The translations under genes were made by a program, and so were the position numbers. A stretch of DNA of 64,000 bases from an uncultured Isosphaeraceae bacterium (lineage in GTDB: Bacteria > Planctomycetota > Planctomycetia > Isosphaerales > Isosphaeraceae). The stretch is taken from positions 1-64,000 of the forward strand of contig CAMFLR010000011.1 in NCBI GenBank assembly GCA_945957605.1. Direction: 5' to 3'. Each line of letters begins with the position of its first letter. The first letter of the stretch is position 1. This document shows, piece by piece, positions 8,821-16,403 of this stretch. The notes under the pieces were generated by a model. It saw only the letters and a program-made list of their open reading frames with translations. It had not been told where the DNA came from and did not search any database.

Positions 8821-9795
8821 TCACTTGCTCGATCCCTTCGAGGCCAGTTGGCCTCGGGCCTGCACCATCACCGCAAGCATAAGCCGCCCGATGTCGTCCC
8901 GGCGCTCAGCGTATTTTGTCGCTTCATACGCTCCGCCGTCGTAAATCTTGGGGTCCAGGTAAGGCATCGACACGCGAAGCGTCGCATCCTTCACGAACGG
9001 GCACCCCTCATCTGCTTCGCTGCAAACCATCAATGCAGCAAAGCCCTTTTGCGGGTTGGACGTATCGGCGTAATGCTTCGAGAATTCCAGGGACTCGAGT
9101 CCCCTGCCCCACGTAATTCGATAGACAGGATTCTCGGTTTTCGGCTCACCGCGAGCAGCCTCTTTGCCGGTTGGTTCAACCTCGAAACCCACCGCTTTCA
9201 ACGCGGTCGCGGTTCGTGAGTTGAACGCGGTCGGAGCCGTGCCGCCGCTATAAAAATGAATCTCAGGCATGCCGTAATACGCCGCGGCCAGGTTCCCCAT
9301 CGACGACCCCAGGATGCTCCGACGCGAATTGCCCGTGCAGACAACCGTGACATTCAGCGGCTTGCCCGGCTCGTAATTCGCGGCAATCCATTGAGCAAGC
9401 TTTTCACCCGCTTCCCGGTGCACCGGGTCAATCTGCTCGAACGTCGTCGCCAGATAATCGGCGTGCTGCTTGAGAGCCGGCGTCAGCTTCGCTCGACTCT
9501 CCGAGGTTGCCGCATCGAGAGCTTTGGCAACATCGGCCGAGTCGAGCGTACCATCTGGACCCGCGAGCTTGCTAAAAACATCTGGCTGCATAAACTCCCC
9601 AAGTTCCTTGAGCGTGATCACAACGTCTTTGGCGAGGGCTTTAGACAGAACGGCTTTCACCCGCTGATCGTTCTTCGGGTCCAATGCTTCAGCCGTGCCG
9701 TACCGTTGCACCAGCCACAGCGAACGCACGAGGGGACCAACATCGGGAGTTTCTGGCGAACCCGTAAGAGCCGCCACGGCAATAAGAAGATGCAT
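8821..9795 (-). CDS. arsC: Arsenate reductase (thioredoxin-coupled, LMW-phosphatase fold) with N-terminal extension
   Basis: The C-terminal ~175 residues have the low-molecular-weight phosphatase fold. The P-loop VCTGNSRRS gives Cys153 and Arg159. The pair Cys258/Cys265 in LMVCSEADEGCP has the spacing of the Cys82/Cys89 redox pair of pI258-type ArsC. All three cysteines needed for thioredoxin-coupled reduction of arsenate are therefore present. The protein is 324 residues, whereas the family is usually ~130-150. The extra ~145 residues begin with a short hydrophobic stretch like a weak signal peptide and hold an unrecognised helical domain. It is the last gene of the arsR-arsM operon, 27 bp after arsM. 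Whether the protein is exported is uncertain. Confidence 0.88.
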   Translation of the reverse strand: MHLLIAVAALTGSPETPDVGPLVRSLWLVQRYGTAEALDPKNDQRVKAVLSKALAKDVVITLKELGEFMQPDVFSKLAGPDGTLDSADVAKALDAATSESRAKLTPALKQHADYLATTFEQIDPVHREAGEKLAQWIAANYEPGKPLNVTVVCTGNSRRSILGSSMGNLAAAYYGMPEIHFYSGGTAPTAFNSRTATALKAVGFEVEPTGKEAARGEPKTENPVYRITWGRGLESLEFSKHYADTSNPQKGFAALMVCSEADEGCPFVKDATLRVSMPYLDPKIYDGGAYEATKYAERRDDIGRLMLAVMVQARGQLASKGSSK

Positions 9796-9822
9796 GACGC
9801 GAAAAGTTCCTCACGAGATCAA

Positions 9823-10689
9823 TCAAGGTTTGACGGCGAAAACTTGCACGCTCGCCGCGTACTCATTCACGTTGTATTTCTTGAGCAAATCAGCGAGTGC
9901 GTTATGCACCACGCTTTCGCTCGTGCAACAAGCGTCGCTCACCACATTAAACCCCGGCGAAGCCAACGCTGCCGGTGAGCAGCAACCCGCTTGGTTTTCG
10001 ACTTCCGTATATGCGTTCAAATCTTTCTGCGTATCGACCACCTCGACCGCATCGAACCCTGCGCCGTTCAGGCCCGAAATGTAATCGTCGATCGAGATCG
10101 CTCCGCCAATGCAGCCGACACAGGCCAGCAGACCATTGGCCAGCTCAGGCGGCAGTGGTTTCTTGAGGGCAATATCCGAAATCGCGACGCGGCCACCCGG
10201 TTTCAAAAAGCGGGCAATTTCGCGAAGGACCGCCTGCTTATCCGGGGCCAAGTTGATCACGCAGTTCGAGATCACGCAATCAACCGACGCGTCGGCAAGT
10301 GGAAGCTTATCAATGGTCGCCTCGTGGAACTCGACATGATCGATGCCCTGCCGCTTCGCACTCTCGCGAGCCCGAGTAAGCATCTCCGGCGTCATGTCGA
10401 TGCCAATTGCTTTGCCGGTCGGTCCCACCTTTTGAGCGGCCAGAAAGACGTCGAGTCCGCCACCCGAGCCCAGATCGACCACCACTTCACCACGGCGAAG
10501 GTTGGCCGTTGCTGTCGGGTTTCCGCAAGAAAGGCCCATATTTGCTTCAGCGGGGATGCTCGCCAGCTCTTCAGCGGTGTAGCCGAACGCTTCAGCAACG
10601 CGATGACCACCTCCATGCTCACTCGAAAGCGAGCTCGCCGCGACCGCGCCATATTTCTCGCGAACACTCTCTTCAATGGATTTCGACAA
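9823..10689 (-). CDS. arsM: Arsenite S-adenosylmethionine methyltransferase
   Basis: The SAM-binding motif [16 protein letters not shown], followed by [13 protein letters not shown], marks a class I methyltransferase. Three conserved cysteines that bind As(III) in ArsM are visible in SCGNP, SNCVINL and ACVGC (Cys62, Cys150 and Cys200, counted from the upstream ATG at 10710). I prefer the TTG at 10689 as start because GGAGG stands 5 bases upstream and the product then opens [13 protein letters not shown], as homologues do. The gene overlaps the end of arsR by 17 bases, so translation is probably coupled. ArsM methylates arsenite to less retained or volatile species. It should be derepressed with arsR when arsenite binds the regulator. 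Confidence 0.93.
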   Translation of the reverse strand: MSKSIEESVREKYGAVAASSLSSEHGGGHRVAEAFGYTAEELASIPAEANMGLSCGNPTATANLRRGEVVVDLGSGGGLDVFLAAQKVGPTGKAIGIDMTPEMLTRARESAKRQGIDHVEFHEATIDKLPLADASVDCVISNCVINLAPDKQAVLREIARFLKPGGRVAISDIALKKPLPPELANGLLACVGCIGGAISIDDYISGLNGAGFDAVEVVDTQKDLNAYTEVENQAGCCSPAALASPGFNVVSDACCTSESVVHNALADLLKKYNVNEYAASVQVFAVKP

Positions 10690-11098
10690 CGTTTCCTCCG
10701 TTGGCAACATTCGGCTTCTGCTCGTCTTCCATCAGGCAAAGAGCCAGGTCAAGCAGCGGAGCCACGCAGCCGTTGGTGACGCGGTAAAAGACGTTATTGC
10801 CCTCGCGACGCGAAGTAAGCATCCGCGTATCCGACAGCCGCACCAATTGGTTCGACACCGCTTGCGGCTTCATGCCCAGCGTCTTCGCAATCTCGGTAAC
10901 GGTCGCTTCACCGCTCCGAACAATATGGTGCAAAATGCGTATCCGGGTGTCGTTGGCCATCACCTTAAAGAGAGCCATCACCTTGACCGCATCGACAAAA
11001 CCAAGCAGCGGTCGCTCACCGAGCGGTAACCTAGACGAGCAAGCATCGCCCGGCGCACAGCACGCTGGATCAATCGAGGTAGATTGCTTTCGAGCCAA
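10673..11098 (-). CDS. arsR: ArsR/SmtB-family arsenic-responsive repressor
   Basis: The winged-helix core is clear: [19 protein letters not shown], then [23 protein letters not shown], then [10 protein letters not shown]. An N-terminal CCAPGDAC cysteine cluster could take part in As(III) sensing. The frame is open from an ATG at 11122, but that codon lies inside the palindromic operator. The TTG at 11098 has a strong SD (GGGAGG, 8 bases upstream) and gives the family-like start [15 protein letters not shown], so I use it. The gene heads the arsR-arsM-arsC operon and should repress it. Confidence 0.92.
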   Translation of the reverse strand: MARKQSTSIDPACCAPGDACSSRLPLGERPLLGFVDAVKVMALFKVMANDTRIRILHHIVRSGEATVTEIAKTLGMKPQAVSNQLVRLSDTRMLTSRREGNNVFYRVTNGCVAPLLDLALCLMEDEQKPNVANGGNVVEIH

Positions 11099-11120
11099 TG
11101 TTCGGTCCTCCCAATCCAAC

Positions 11121-11140
11121 ATTACACGATATTGTGTAAT
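11121..11140. promoter_or_regulatory. Probable ArsR operator
   Basis: A perfect palindrome, ATTACAC, 6 bases, GTGTAAT, lies 22 bp upstream of the preferred arsR TTG start. ArsR/SmtB proteins bind imperfect 12-2-12-like AT-rich inverted repeats at this position in other ars operons. A further TGTGTCAAT follows and may extend the site. Confidence 0.75.
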
Positions 11141-11778
11141 TGTGTCAATCGAGGCTCGATATCACTACCTGACCGCCCCTGTTTCGATCGCACGAGGCCG
11201 CCGCCAAGGTGCGGTTAAGTCTCGGCTCGCAGAACCGACCGTTCTACTGTCGATCGTGAACATTCCGAAATTGGCTGATTCACAACATGGCCCTACCGGC
11301 GATCGTACGGAAACTCCTACGCGCCCCAGGCTCGAAGCACGCCTCGACAAGTCCGATAGATGCTCACGCCGCCTAGACAAGAGCCGCGGTCTTTGGGGCG
11401 AAACGACTTAGGCCGCACCTTTGACCGCAACAAATTCAGCATGACCAAAAAGCTCTAGCAAATCATAAGTTTTTACATTGCATCATGCGGTAATATTCAA
11501 AAGCAGACAATGCGAGCGGCTAGAGTCGCGCAGGCATCCATCATGACACCAAGACAATCATAGCAAACTCGCATCCCGCGCAATTCTTTCAACCAAGATA
11601 TGTCCTCTCAACCACCTAGCGAATCTTGCGCAGCCCACTCCCCTTGGCCCTCTGCCAAGCGGGTAGACAGTTTCTCCACCGCCTCGCGCAGCATTGACCT
11701 GGACAGCCTTGAGAATCGCACCATCATTCGTTGTTTTTGTCGATCCTTTGGCTTGTTCCAAATCGCGGACTGAAAATC
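11141..11778. other. Intergenic region between the ars operon and a terminator
   Basis: No convincing gene is present. It contains the ars promoter at its left edge and the 70-bp duplicate at 11317-11386. Two short minus-strand frames at 11558-11802 have no family features and run through a terminator-like hairpin. Confidence 0.5.
11317..11386 (+). repeat. 70-bp duplicate of the 3' end of the gene at 5396-6049
   Basis: It matches 5990-6059 over its whole length without gaps, with about a dozen substitutions. No other part of that gene is recognisable here, so this is a gene-end fragment or the trace of a small duplicative event. Confidence 0.75.
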
Positions 11779-11809
11779 CGCCGAGGCGAGACAAAGCCTC
11801 ACCTCGGCG
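11779..11809 (-). terminator. Probable terminator of the secreted protein gene at 11828
   Basis: The stem CGCCGAGG / CCTCGGCG is followed on the minus strand by GATTTTC. It sits 18 bases after the stop codon. The T tract is short, so termination strength is uncertain. Confidence 0.5.
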
Positions 11810-11827
11810 AAGCTTCTTCAGTCCAAG

Positions 11828-12397
11828 TTATTTCCCCTTGGCAAACACAAGCGAGCCGTTACCTTCCCAGGTGTAAACGAAGGCCGTGGAACCAGCGCCA
11901 ATGAGGAAGAACGGCGAGCTCTTGGCGATCATCAAGAAGCTGCCGCCGGTAAGGTTCTTGAAGCGTCCCGTGCACTGCGACGGCACAGGGTTGAATTCCG
12001 CGACGAACTCAGCGGTAAAGCTTCCGTCGCTTTGCGGGGTAAGAGTGACCTCGCCCGGCAACAGAGCGCCGTTGTGGACGTCACCGTAAGTGCAAACCAA
12101 TTGGTCGCCATTGGCCGCGACGAATGTGTATGTGGGGGCACTCGAAAAATCGGCTGTCAACGGTCCCGTGAACTCGAGAAACGTAAAGTGCCCCGCGCCG
12201 GTGTGTTGCCCAAGCTCGGTGGCTGTTCCCGTAGAAACGTGCGGGGCGGGGACGCCGGGAATCAGCGACAAACCGTAAGGGGCGAGGCCCGATCCGGTCA
12301 GCTTGAACGGTTTCGTCTGCGCTTCGGCAACCCGGCCGCTCAAGCAGACGAGTACCGCGAATCCCAAGACAGCGACGTGGAACGATCGTCGAAACAT
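11828..12397 (-). CDS. Secreted protein of unknown function
   Basis: The ATG at 12397, with GGAG 9 bases upstream, opens a classical signal peptide (FHVAVLGFAVLVCLSGRVAEA). The 163-residue mature part is rich in Gly, Thr, Phe and Tyr and has short strand-like segments (FTFLEFTGPLTADFS, SFTAEFVAEFNPVPSQC). This suggests a small all-beta exported domain. Two internal cysteines (LVCTYGD and SQCTGRF) could form a disulfide. No family is recognised. The gene is transcribed alone, with a probable terminator behind it. Confidence 0.75.
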   Translation of the reverse strand: MFRRSFHVAVLGFAVLVCLSGRVAEAQTKPFKLTGSGLAPYGLSLIPGVPAPHVSTGTATELGQHTGAGHFTFLEFTGPLTADFSSAPTYTFVAANGDQLVCTYGDVHNGALLPGEVTLTPQSDGSFTAEFVAEFNPVPSQCTGRFKNLTGGSFLMIAKSSPFFLIGAGSTAFVYTWEGNGSLVFAKGK

Positions 12398-12698
12398 TGG
12401 GGGGAACTCCAAAAAAAGGGAGCAAGGCTGTGGGCTTGCCACAACACACGGTGGCATGCGTCGACTGCGACAAAGCACGACTTCGCCAGCGAATCACGAA
12501 GTTCGATATCAGTCAATCTTTTTCTCAAAGCTCTGTACAAAACTTATCTTCGTTCCGCGGCTTCACCTCTTAAAAGCTGCGACAAAACCACTTTTGTATG
12601 TGGTTCGCGACATCGCTCAGTAGATTCCTTTTGCAGAAAACGACATGTTATGACCAATGCCCGCATGCACGACCATTTCTTCGATTGGTTGCTCGAAG
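12398..12698. other. Intergenic region, no gene seen
   Basis: The 300-bp gap must hold the promoter of the gene ending at 11828. It is mildly AT-rich and shows no repeat or coding frame that I can support. Confidence 0.45.
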
Positions 12699-13622
12699 TT
12701 ACAATCCATCAACCTTCTCACCGTCGCGAACCTGCGCGATTCCGTTTGCGACAATCCTGTCACCGACTTTGAGCCCCATAGTGACGACGAAGCTTTCTTC
12801 GTCCGTTTCGTCACAAACGACAATTTTTCGCCGGTGCGCAAGACGATCGTCATCGACGACGTAGACATAACGCTCTTGGGAAATCTCGAATGTTGCTCGT
12901 CGCGGAATGATAATCGAGTCCTTCAAAACTCGGTCCACCACCACCGTGCACTTCCCGCCGAGGCGTAGTAATTTGTCCTGGTTCGGAAATTCCGCCTCGA
13001 AGCCGAGGTCTGTCGTTTCGTTGTGGATTTTGCTCGCAATGCCAAGGATTTTGCCGTTATGAGGATATTTGGCTTGATCTGCCAGAATGAGTTCCAGACG
13101 CCAATTCCGCAAATCGTTACCCGGTTCGTTCATCCACGCGATGCCACGTCCATCGGGCACGTCGAACTCGACCACCATCGTGTTGTCGGTGAGCAAGTAC
13201 GCCAGGGTGGCTTCCTTACGCACAGGTTTGCCCTGCGGCACATTTGGCAGGTTGATGCTCAATCGACCATCGAAAGGTGCCTTGATGGAGACCAACTTGT
13301 CTGAGGCTTCAGCGCCTCGTTTTTCCTTGTCGGCTGGCGGTTCGACCTGGAATAGAGCATCGCCCTGTCTGACGAGTTGGCTGTAGTTAACGGCAATCGC
13401 CGAGAGCCGCCCCCCGACTGGGGAATTCACATAAATAAACTGTTCTCGCTTGACCCGTCCGGGATAGGACTGTTTGACGGTTGCGGACTTCGACTGGACG
13501 GTGATCGTGCCTCCATTCTTGGTGCCATCGGGTTGTTGCTGCGCGAACGGTCGACATGCGGTGAAGCCAAAGGTAGCCACAAACAGGATAAGCGTCACAG
13601 CGTGTTGTGAGGTTTTCATCAT
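12699..13622 (-). CDS. RND-type efflux adaptor (membrane fusion) lipoprotein, orphan
   Basis: The start at 13622 (MMKTSQHAVTLILFVATFGFTAC) gives a lipoprotein-type signal with a Cys at its end. The layout is that of HlyD/AcrA adaptors. A first beta-barrel/lipoyl half (SYPGRVKREQFIYVNSPVGG) leads to the second lipoyl half with LVSIKAPFDGRLS. A beta-barrel domain and a C-terminal membrane-proximal domain follow (GLKVGDRIVANGIAQVRDGE). The usual alpha-helical hairpin is very short. Such proteins couple an inner-membrane pump to an outer-membrane channel. No pump or TolC gene is adjacent, so its partner must be elsewhere. The upstream in-frame ATG at 13664 is less likely. Confidence 0.85.
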   Translation of the reverse strand: MMKTSQHAVTLILFVATFGFTACRPFAQQQPDGTKNGGTITVQSKSATVKQSYPGRVKREQFIYVNSPVGGRLSAIAVNYSQLVRQGDALFQVEPPADKEKRGAEASDKLVSIKAPFDGRLSINLPNVPQGKPVRKEATLAYLLTDNTMVVEFDVPDGRGIAWMNEPGNDLRNWRLELILADQAKYPHNGKILGIASKIHNETTDLGFEAEFPNQDKLLRLGGKCTVVVDRVLKDSIIIPRRATFEISQERYVYVVDDDRLAHRRKIVVCDETDEESFVVTMGLKVGDRIVANGIAQVRDGEKVDGL

Positions 13623-14017
13623 GCCACAACCGGTTTTATTTGAAACATGGTCGCGCAGAGTCAATGAAGTAACCCGCCCCCTTTAGATGTTACCAGCCTC
13701 TATCATAGTGTTCCCGGTGAGGTCGTCATAGCAAGCCTCACAGCAACCGCAATCCGAACCCCGTCATTCAGGGCACGATCGCCTCAGCGGCCGGCGGCTC
13801 AGTAGTCGACGCACAAAATGCTGCTTGGACGCGACGCTGTTTCCAATTCTCAAGTGGTATCCGAGCGGATCTTTCGTTCGGACGCCATTGACGAGCAACG
13901 ATAGACTTAAGCAATTTGTTGAAGTTGCGTAGTCGATCACCAGTCGCAAAGCTGATGATTGCTTGGATAAGTTCTGGTACCTTGAAGACGATTCAACTTC
14001 CCTTCCGGCCACCATGA
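13623..14017. other. Divergent intergenic region
   Basis: The gap lies between the adaptor gene and the MgtC-family gene and probably carries both promoters. I see no supported gene or element. Confidence 0.45.
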
Positions 14018-14032
14018 ATGTCGGAGTCTCCC

Positions 14033-14497
14033 ATGAGTTGGTGGACTCGCATCGTCTCCGCCATCCGAGCCGATTTCTCTGACCTGCCTGACGCAGGTCA
14101 AGCCGCCAGCCTGCTGATCCGGCTGCTCATCGCGGCACTGCTCGGCGGCGCACTGGGTTACGAACGCAAGCGCGCGGGCAAGTCAGCAGGTGTCCGCACT
14201 CACATGCTCGTTTCGCTAGGTGCGGCGCTGTTCATTCTCATCCCCCAACAGGCGGGCGCCACCTCCGGAGACATCACGCGAGTGCTTCAGGGCGTTGTCG
14301 CCGGCGTAGGTTTCCTCGGGGCCGGGACCATCCTCAAAGACGACCGCGGCGAGATCCGGGGACTCACCACGGCGGCCGGCGTCTGGCTGACCGCAGCGAT
14401 CGGCGTTGCCGCCGGCATGGGGCGCGTCGGTTCGGCGGTGCTAAGTACGGTACTGGCGCTGCTCATCCTGTCCGCCCTACCGAAGCCCGACCATTAA
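14033..14497 (+). CDS. MgtC/SapB-family inner-membrane protein
   Basis: The family core is clear: RLLIAALLGGALGYERKRAGKSAGVRTHMLVSLGAALF, then GVVAGVGFLGAGTIL, then GLTTAAGVWLTAAIGVAAGMG. These make four to five membrane helices. The ~154 residues match the short, transport-domain-only form of the family. MgtC proteins modulate Mg2+ homeostasis and ATP synthase in other bacteria. The role here is unknown. I prefer the ATG at 14033 because GGAG lies 6 bases upstream; the ATG at 14018 lacks an SD. The gene is monocistronic. Confidence 0.92.
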   Translation: MSWWTRIVSAIRADFSDLPDAGQAASLLIRLLIAALLGGALGYERKRAGKSAGVRTHMLVSLGAALFILIPQQAGATSGDITRVLQGVVAGVGFLGAGTILKDDRGEIRGLTTAAGVWLTAAIGVAAGMGRVGSAVLSTVLALLILSALPKPDH

Positions 14498-14684
14498 ACG
14501 AGTCATTGCGGGTTGCTAGGTCGAATCGCCCGATCAAGCCTTGCGCGCAAGATTGTCGCGTTCATGCCACATGCTTTCCGATATCAAACCATGTGTGTCT
14601 ATAATGGCATGAGTTAATCTTGGCCCGTCTATCGATCAAGCGTGCCGGCAAGCTCTACCTTGACACGTTGGAGGGTTACGTCGA

Positions 14685-14790
14685 TTGCGAGTACGCTATG
14701 ACCGTCTCGGCGTAATGATGAATACTTGGGCGACACTCGCGGCTAGCGTTGTCTGCTTTCTTATATTACATCATGAGTCTATGTGCAATT
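14685..14790 (+). pseudogene. C-terminal remnant of an IS5-family transposase
   Basis: The frame reads RVRYDRLGVMMNTWATLAAS, then VVCFLILHHES. It matches the end of the IS5-type transposase also seen at 30835-30936. The original stop and right end are separated from it by a MITE inserted at 14797. No N-terminal part is present. Confidence 0.75.
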
Positions 14791-14796
14791 TCGGTT

Positions 14797-14973
14797 CGCT
14801 CATGATGGGTTTCGGGGTGGTGGTCGAAATCAGACTGTCGGGTGCCACTGGTGGTACGCCACCAGTGTGCGCTAAGTGACGTCAAACACACTGGTTGAGT
14901 ACACCCAGCGGCACCCAGAAAAGGCCGACATTGGCAGGAATACCGCTCACCACCCTGAATTCCCGCACGAGCC
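14797..14973 (+). mobile_element. MITE copy 1 (177 bp), inserted in an IS5 end
   Basis: The element begins CGCTCATGATGGG and ends GCACGAGCC. It is flanked by an 8-bp direct repeat TTTCGGTT (14789-14796 and 14974-14981). Its ends form imperfect terminal inverted repeats of about 28 bp. Inner inverted repeats around CACTGGTGG/CCACCAGTG make much of it able to fold into a hairpin. It has no coding capacity. Removing it and one flank repeat restores the IS5 right end as it appears at 30936-30959. A second copy with a degraded 8-bp flank repeat is at 18728-18904. Confidence 0.85.
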
Positions 14974-14978
14974 TTTCG

Positions 14979-14993
14979 GTTTTATCAGAGCCT
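14979..14993 (-). repeat. IS5 right terminal inverted repeat
   Basis: GGTTTTATCAGAGCC lies just behind the MITE and is the displaced right end of the transposase remnant at 14685-14790. Confidence 0.65.
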
Positions 14994-15055
14994 TTTACAC
15001 TGTCGCGTAGTCGGATTGGACTTTTCAATCTACGGGTTCGGGGAGTGTGTGTCAG

Positions 15056-15364
15056 CTAGTCGAGATGTAACGCATTGCAGAGTTGGCGGAGTCTTGCGGA
15101 ATCGTCGGCTTCGGTTTTGAGTACGCTTCCGCTTGGGCCAAATCTGAAGGGTGTCCAGTGGTGGTCTGCCTTTTGAATCTCTCGAAGCAGGTCGATTAGC
15201 CCATTTCGCACCGGCTCGGGGAATGTTGCGACAAACGAGGGGAGTTCGGCGTCGGGGCCGTCGCTTTGCATCAGATCGATGAGGATAGAAGTGGCGAACT
15301 CGGGGACGGTGAGAATACCTCTTTTGTAGAGCGCGAGATGCCTGCGGATGTGTTCCAAATCCAC
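15056..15364 (-). CDS. Small soluble protein, unknown function
   Basis: The 102-residue product opens MDLEHIRRHLALYKRGILTV and is helical and charged, with no membrane segment. The SD is weak (GAGG, 13 bases upstream). It lies downstream of the small gene at 15583 and the toxin-like fragment, on the same strand. It may belong to the same cassette, for example as a second accessory or immunity-type protein. That role is guessed from position only. Confidence 0.55.
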   Translation of the reverse strand: MDLEHIRRHLALYKRGILTVPEFATSILIDLMQSDGPDAELPSFVATFPEPVRNGLIDLLREIQKADHHWTPFRFGPSGSVLKTEADDSARLRQLCNALHLD

Positions 15365-15582
15365 AGCAGTTGTCCTCGAGTCTGGGTTGCGAGGTCTGTT
15401 TGTACGTTAGAAGTTGCCATCGTACTGGCGAATATTCGCAGTGTTCGTTGCCTAAGCAGCTCCGTAGCATTGTTTATGGCTTCGTTACGAAGATTCATAA
15501 ACCCGACGCTTCCCTGTGCGAGCTGACTCTATTCTCGAAGGCTTGCGACCATATTCGGCAAGAGCCGATGTTCTTGCGAAGT

Positions 15583-15945
15583 TTAAGGGCAGCGTTCTTT
15601 TATCAATTGATAGAGTTGGACGTAGTGTGGTCGAAGTTCTCTTTTTCGTCGCTCAGTCATCTCTTCTGTGACCATTCCGGCGAGGAACGGTCTTGGGCAT
15701 GGCATGAAGTCAACAGGTTCCAGCGTCGTCCGAAGATAATTCTCATAAGGAACGATATGATTGTGTGGCAGGGTGTCGACACAAGCGAGGACTTCGTCGA
15801 AAGGGCTGCCCACAATAGTAATTGTAACATTGTAGCAGTAATTCTCGAACGTGAGCCAATCGTCACTTAATGCTTTGGTTAGCTTACGACACCGTGTAAC
15901 TGACTCTGCTGTAGCGTTGTCGTTGTTTTCCGGAGTTTGGCTCAT
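15583..15945 (-). CDS. Small protein coupled to a cysteine-peptidase-like fragment, possible immunity protein
   Basis: The ATG at 15945 overlaps the stop codon of the upstream fragment (TGATG), so the two were translationally coupled. The 120 residues are acidic to neutral and soluble. They open MSQTPENNDNATAESVTRC and contain LTFENYCYNVTITIVGSPFDE. No known family is evident. Position directly after a toxin-like peptidase domain is the usual place of an immunity gene, which is the only functional hint. The frame stays open upstream to 16107, but that part is the other gene read out of frame. Confidence 0.6.
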   Translation of the reverse strand: MSQTPENNDNATAESVTRCRKLTKALSDDWLTFENYCYNVTITIVGSPFDEVLACVDTLPHNHIVPYENYLRTTLEPVDFMPCPRPFLAGMVTEEMTERRKRELRPHYVQLYQLIKERCP

Positions 15946-16300
15946 CACTTTTGATCCCCAACGGTTCGCACCAAGATCATCGCATTGTTTTCGCCGGATC
16001 GGGTCATGAAGCTGGAAAGAAGTTGCTTGTAGTTGCCGGCATCTGAGTCCCGTACTTTGACTCAATTGCGGCCGCCATCCTCGACGATTCCCGCTACATG
16101 TACGCAATGGTTGCCGTCAACGTGTACGATGACGTGCCCTTGATTAAGCATTTCAAGAAAGTGATCTTTCGTCACACAGTTCTTGAGAAATGCTACCCCG
16201 TTCTCCCCCAGATTCCTATTTAAGAATCGTACAAGCTGATCACACTGCAGGCCAACGCCTCGACCTTGAGCCTCATTGGCATAGATTTGTGCCCGAGCTT
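15943..16300 (-). pseudogene. 3' fragment of a papain/C39-like cysteine-peptidase (toxin-like) gene with an internal stop
   Basis: In one frame this segment reads RAQIYANEAQGRGVGLQCDQ and LVRFLNRNLGE, then GHVIVHVDGNHCVHVAGIVE, then VKVRDSDAGNYKQLLSSFM, ending VRTVGDQK. The H-x-V-x-V-A-G strand followed by V-x-V-R-D is the His/Asp half of papain-like and C39-like peptidases. The Cys in LQCDQ may be the nucleophile. A TGA interrupts it where GRN-(W)-VKV would be expected, consistent with a TGG to TGA change. The 5' end is lost near an IS-end motif at 16346. It overlaps the next gene by TGATG. Confidence 0.6.
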
Positions 16301-16345
16301 AGAGAGAGATCATTCCTACTTTAACAACGCCAGTCTCTCTGTATA

Positions 16346-16360
16346 GGCCCTGACAAAACC
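16346..16360 (+). repeat. IS5-type terminal repeat remnant (left orientation)
   Basis: GGCCCTGACAAAACC stands between the truncated peptidase-like fragment and the LRR gene. It may mark the break that removed the fragment's 5' end. Confidence 0.5.
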
Positions 16361-16403
16361 TCAAGTGAAGCCTGACTAGGTAGAGGGCTGCCATTGATGC
16401 CGC

